A DNA stretch of 64,000 nt from Nymphalis io (lineage: Eukaryota > Arthropoda > Insecta > Lepidoptera > Nymphalidae): assembly GCF_905147045.1 (NCBI RefSeq), contig NC_065901.1:8742001-8806000 (forward strand), written 5' to 3'. Shown here in pieces: positions 60,404-64,000 of this stretch (its first letter is position 1; every line of letters starts with the position of its first letter). The notes beneath the pieces were generated by a model. That model was not told the origin of the DNA, did not search any database, and saw only the letters and a program-made list of their open reading frames with translations. The position numbers and the translations under genes were made by a program.

Positions 60404-63400
60404 CTATATGGAACGTCTCGGAACACGTCTCAACATCTTGGAAACTGAATTAAAATATGCGTGGCGAGCTCTTGATCTACTTAGTCAAGAATACGTTAGG
60501 ATGTGGGATCGATTAGAGAGGCTGGAGTCATTGCTTGCTGATCAACAGGGTGTAATATCAACTCTTCTTGATTTCTACGCGTGTCGCACTGTCACATCCA
60601 GAGATCCTATGTCTAGGCTAGAGGTAATCCGAGAGATATTAGGAAATGGTACGGTAGAAGATGGTATAGAAGAAGGCTTAGATATAGGAAGGAGTGCTGT
60701 ATTACTTGATTCACAAGAAGAAGCGATGGAATCCAATGAGGCCTTTTATAGAAGCCTAAATCAGGCTTATAGAGATGATTTGGTGTGTGATGAAAATTCA
60801 AGACCACCGTCACAATTGGATATGATCTGGGAAGCACCAGAAGAAGCTGATGTAGAAATTATACCCACAACTTCAAGACAAATTTACAGTTCCAGTGATT
60901 ATAAAAATTACTGTGGATTACAAGGTGGACCCGGTATAAGTGAAAGAGATATGGTACATCTCTCCACCTTAAGTACAATAGATCAAATTACTGTAGATAA
61001 ATTACATGAATTAGATAGGTTGACAACCCAATTACACAAAGATTCGAGAGAGTTAAAAGACTTGAAAACTAGACTTCTTAGTCCAGAAATAAAGAAATCA
61101 GCAAAGCACGATAGAGATATTGAAGCTAAAACATTGGTTGAAGATGGAAATATTATAAACGAGCAATTAAAAAATATATACACTGGTGGTGATAATTGGG
61201 GTATCAATGACATGATGAAAAGTTTTGATGATTTTATTTTAACGATACCTAAAGAAAACACTATGAGAGATAAATCTCCATCGAGGTTATCTCTTTCTGA
61301 ACATTCAGGAACAGATAGATCATTAGATTATTTGCCGCCTACTTTATCTCCTCGACGAAAATATATACATGAAAGAACAACAACAGAACCATATACAACC
61401 GTAACTGGACGCTTAGCATATAGTTCAGCGGTAGCTAATGCTGAAATCGCAGCAAAATCATCAAAGTCACCTAGTGCAATTTCAAGAGAAAGATTTGATT
61501 ATACTGCACAATATCCAGGAACCGACGCAACAAGACAAAATTATTTTTCCACGAAAAGTACAACTCAAACATTGACTGAAATATACAAAACCGACCAACA
61601 CTCTCCGGCATCTGTTCATGAAATGTTTACTGTACCAGCAGATAACATAATAGAGATAAACTTTGAGGGAAACAGATTACGAAAATCTCCTAGTCCACCA
61701 CCACCTGCACCTCCCAATGGAACGCAACTCTTTTCGTCAATCGATAATAACAATGAACTATTATCAGCTCACTCATCAATGTTATCAACAGCAATACCAA
61801 CAGAAAGTATGCGACTAAGCCCTCGATCACCTAAATCTCCTAAAACTTCTCCAAAACATGTGAAAAGAGATAGTACAAATATAGTAGCAGCTAAATCTGA
61901 TTCTGGACTTTCTTCAATGAGTGGCTGGTCTAGCTTAGAAAAAAGCCCTGGTTCACCTAAAACAGGTAAAATCGGTCATTCTGTACATGACAGTCACAAG
62001 ATTAGAATTTCTTCCCCACAATCGGTTCAAAAAATGAATTTTGAAATAGATTCCAAGCCGTATTTAGAAACACTTGTGGATTCATACCAGTATGAAGACA
62101 AAAGTGTCCAAAGAGATTATAACTTACGAAAAAGTGACAGCTTTAAAGACACTACTATAGATTTAAATAGGTTACAGGAAAAAATGGATTCTAGTTTTAT
62201 AAAAAGTGATATTCCATATTCAATAACGGATGAAAATACACTTAATAACATAGAATATTATTACCAAAATGAAGCACCTTCAATATACTCTGTGGCCGGA
62301 AATAGGCAACCCATTTTTACTACAGTTTATAGTACACCAAGGGGAATGCTTTCAGAAGATAGACATTTTTCCGAGTTATTAGATAGAAATGAAATTACGG
62401 AGCCGGTTCCTAAGCAAATAATGGACTCTTATCCACCTGAACCCAGTTATCATGCCCAAACTGTGGTTATTTCAGCTTCAAATGTGAATAAGAAATCTTT
62501 GACAAGAGCAAATACGGTTGGACAAAACGATGTTCATTTGCATCAAAATGGATACAAAGCACAGAATCATCGTTCAGGATATCCAACGGGAAATCTTACT
62601 GATGCACTGTCATATTATCCAACATCTACTCGATATGATTCTCCTAAACGTGTTTCTTTAGATGATCGAATTTCATGGCAAGGAAATAGATCACCAACAA
62701 GTTCAATGGAAACATCTAGTTTAAAATCTCATTCTTTGAATATATCAGAAAGAAAGCAATTTCAAAATCAATTACAACAAGAATATTTTAAACAACAACA
62801 GTATGATCAACGAAATGGTAATGTTATGAATGATGGGCAAGATGATTATGATAAACAAGCTTTAGAACATAATATAATGAGAAAAGAACAGTATGTTGAT
62901 TCTACAGGCATATTGGTTTCGGAATCAGGATATTTATCGATTTCATCTAACTTAAAAGGAAAAACACATGATAAACAATCAAAAAAACCGAAAAGAACGT
63001 CATCTTTAAAATCCGCCATGTCTTCTATGAGCCATTGGCTTCCGGATTTACATTTACCAAAAAAGCATAGATCTCATTCTTTACCATCTGGAGTAGATAC
63101 AGTAGAACCAACTCAACAAGAAAAATCATTAAAAGAAAGAATATTATCGGCGCAAAGACGAAAGAAAAAATACCATTTAGTTGCATCAATGTCGGGATTG
63201 TTGCAGAAAGCAAGAAGAAAGCAACAGGCTAGTCACCAGTCATTGTCTGATCCAGAAACGTCTGAAACGGAGTGGTCTGGGGGTCGTTCGAGTGCTCAAT
63301 CAGAAGATTCTGATAGTGTATTTTCTGATTCCACACATGAAGGAAACGTTTTCGCAAAGGTTCCACTCAAACCTAAGCAAAGGAAAGTTAATCACCAAGA

Positions 63401-64000
63401 AATAATCGAACAGCAACAAATGATTCAAGAGTTACAAAAGCATGGTGCTGAATTTCATGAAGAAGATAATGATGAAAGTATAATGGAAGAAAACGGAAAA
63501 TTCCAAAGTGGTGTATTGCCACGAGATAAAAGTGATGATATTGATTTTCATTTCGCTCGTGTAAGTCAAATGAATCAAGGTAATATAACAGATTTAGAAA
63601 AACTGGATATTGATACAGATATATCAAATATAGATCCTTTTGAGGAAGAACTAAAAGATGATAATAATGGCCCCGCCTCTCTATTTGCAACCGTCGGTGA
63701 CGTTAAAAAAGCCGCTGCCTCTTTAGATGAAGGGTTGACTGAAAATAATAAGCCATATAATGGTAGCTCTCAAGAATTTGCAGTCTCAAGAGCTTTAGGC
63801 AAATATCGATTGCGGAAATCTTCATCTGTTTCTGACGATCAAATATCTGATACCTCTCCACCTAAGGCAGATTCAGTTATACCTGAAGAACCAAGTCATA
63901 CAGTGCATCAAAAAGTCAAGAAACCGTTAAAATCAAGTCCTCCGGAAATTATCAGCAGCTCAGTTCCTGAAGAATCAATGGCATTTTCAGAACGTAGTCC
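60213..64000 (+). CDS. Large coiled-coil, Ser/Pro-rich scaffold-like protein (tentatively NHS/GUK-holder family), N-terminal exon, runs off window end
   Basis: The frame is open from ATG 60213 to the last base: 1,262 codons with no stop or intron. It starts at the first in-frame ATG after an in-frame TGA (60192-60194), with G at -3. Residues 1-45 are acidic and Gly-rich, and 47-61 include LTLPPDLPPYSGDY. A likely coiled coil (about 63-115) includes YMERLGTRLNILETELKYAW and RLERLESLL; a second short heptad-like stretch lies near 268-290. The rest looks disordered: a poly-Pro patch PSPPPPAPP (about 492-500), repeated SP/KSP sites (535-590), a Gln-rich stretch (about 850-875), a basic island with HWLPDLHLPKKHRSHSLPSG (about 940-959), then KARRKQQ and SLSDPETSETEWSGG (about 1000-1025), and acidic segments. 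I saw no enzyme motif, signal peptide or membrane segment. From memory, the basic island and Ser-rich body recall the NHS/GUK-holder scaffolds, which link cortical actin and Dlg/Scribble complexes. That family call is only about 35% sure; coding status is about 95% sure. Minus-strand ORFs here are antisense shadows. Confidence 0.8.
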   Translation, partial: MSNPLSIQKMMHEIHDNAGAGASDVMEENEGGGSGDAEVDMDDFGSLTLPPDLPPYSGDYIISDYMERLGTRLNILETELKYAWRALDLLSQEYVRMWDRLERLESLLADQQGVISTLLDFYACRTVTSRDPMSRLEVIREILGNGTVEDGIEEGLDIGRSAVLLDSQEEAMESNEAFYRSLNQAYRDDLVCDENSRPPSQLDMIWEAPEEADVEIIPTTSRQIYSSSDYKNYCGLQGGPGISERDMVHLSTLSTIDQITVDKLHELDRLTTQLHKDSRELKDLKTRLLSPEIKKSAKHDRDIEAKTLVEDGNIINEQLKNIYTGGDNWGINDMMKSFDDFILTIPKENTMRDKSPSRLSLSEHSGTDRSLDYLPPTLSPRRKYIHERTTTEPYTTVTGRLAYSSAVANAEIAAKSSKSPSAISRERFDYTAQYPGTDATRQNYFSTKSTTQTLTEIYKTDQHSPASVHEMFTVPADNIIEINFEGNRLRKSPSPPPPAPPNGTQLFSSIDNNNELLSAHSSMLSTAIPTESMRLSPRSPKSPKTSPKHVKRDSTNIVAAKSDSGLSSMSGWSSLEKSPGSPKTGKIGHSVHDSHKIRISSPQSVQKMNFEIDSKPYLETLVDSYQYEDKSVQRDYNLRKSDSFKDTTIDLNRLQEKMDSSFIKSDIPYSITDENTLNNIEYYYQNEAPSIYSVAGNRQPIFTTVYSTPRGMLSEDRHFSELLDRNEITEPVPKQIMDSYPPEPSYHAQTVVISASNVNKKSLTRANTVGQNDVHLHQNGYKAQNHRSGYPTGNLTDALSYYPTSTRYDSPKRVSLDDRISWQGNRSPTSSMETSSLKSHSLNISERKQFQNQLQQEYFKQQQYDQRNGNVMNDGQDDYDKQALEHNIMRKEQYVDSTGILVSESGYLSISSNLKGKTHDKQSKKPKRTSSLKSAMSSMSHWLPDLHLPKKHRSHSLPSGVDTVEPTQQEKSLKERILSAQRRKKKYHLVASMSGLLQKARRKQQASHQSLSDPETSETEWSGGRSSAQSEDSDSVFSDSTHEGNVFAKVPLKPKQRKVNHQEIIEQQQMIQELQKHGAEFHEEDNDESIMEENGKFQSGVLPRDKSDDIDFHFARVSQMNQGNITDLEKLDIDTDISNIDPFEEELKDDNNGPASLFATVGDVKKAAASLDEGLTENNKPYNGSSQEFAVSRALGKYRLRKSSSVSDDQISDTSPPKADSVIPEEPSHTVHQKVKKPLKSSPPEIISSSVPEESMAFSERS

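Noticed and set aside
60613..63690. Minus-strand ORFs at 60613-60837, 60983-61261, 63025-63213 and 63388-63690, and plus ORF 63181-63405
   Set aside because: All lie inside the long plus-strand coding frame and are shadows of it.
1..64000. CRISPR arrays, operons, rRNA genes, telomeric (TTAGG)n
   Set aside because: None seen; the sequence is eukaryotic, and no regularly spaced identical repeats or rRNA-like blocks were found.

Overview
The window looks like nuclear DNA of a lepidopteran, most likely a butterfly. It is strongly AT-rich (roughly 30% GC by eye) and carries several short interspersed repeat families that I recognise as typical of Lepidoptera: a ~300 bp 'Metulj-like' SINE, a ~300 bp tRNA-headed SINE with the 'gcagcgtggtggaataagc' body, a second tRNA-headed SINE with a 'ggaggtcctgggttc' B box, an (ATT)n-tailed SINE, LINE 3' tails and a Helitron relic. 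There are no operons, ribosome binding sites, CRISPR arrays or other prokaryotic signatures.

Layout. Bases 1 to about 59,950 are non-coding apart from transposon relics and two unexplained small ORFs (47.5 kb and 55.4-55.8 kb). This stretch is intergenic DNA and/or very long 5' introns. Scattered in it are the SINE copies, a decayed Helitron replicase/helicase fragment on the minus strand (6.9-7.5 kb), a block of degenerate ~140 bp tandem repeats (7.5-8.0 kb), several strikingly perfect small palindromes (21.8, 30.3, 36.1-36.2 kb), and a few GC-rich patches that stand out from the AT-rich background. The best patch (41.94-42.13 kb) looks like a promoter or first exon.

The one real gene begins at the right edge. 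A splice-acceptor-like sequence ends at 59,956. It is followed by a leader with several small upstream ORFs, then a plus-strand reading frame from ATG 60,213 that stays open to the window end (1,262 complete codons, no intron). The protein has an acidic/Gly N-terminus, a coiled-coil segment, and a long Ser/Pro/Lys-rich disordered body with conserved-looking basic and acidic islands. I tentatively place it in the Nance-Horan (NHS)/GUK-holder family of cortical/synaptic scaffolds. The coding call is firm; the family call is not.

The simplest reading is that most of the right half of the window is regulatory and intronic territory of this gene, with transcription perhaps starting at the GC-rich island near 42 kb and a first intron of roughly 18 kb. 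That link is inference and needs transcript data.
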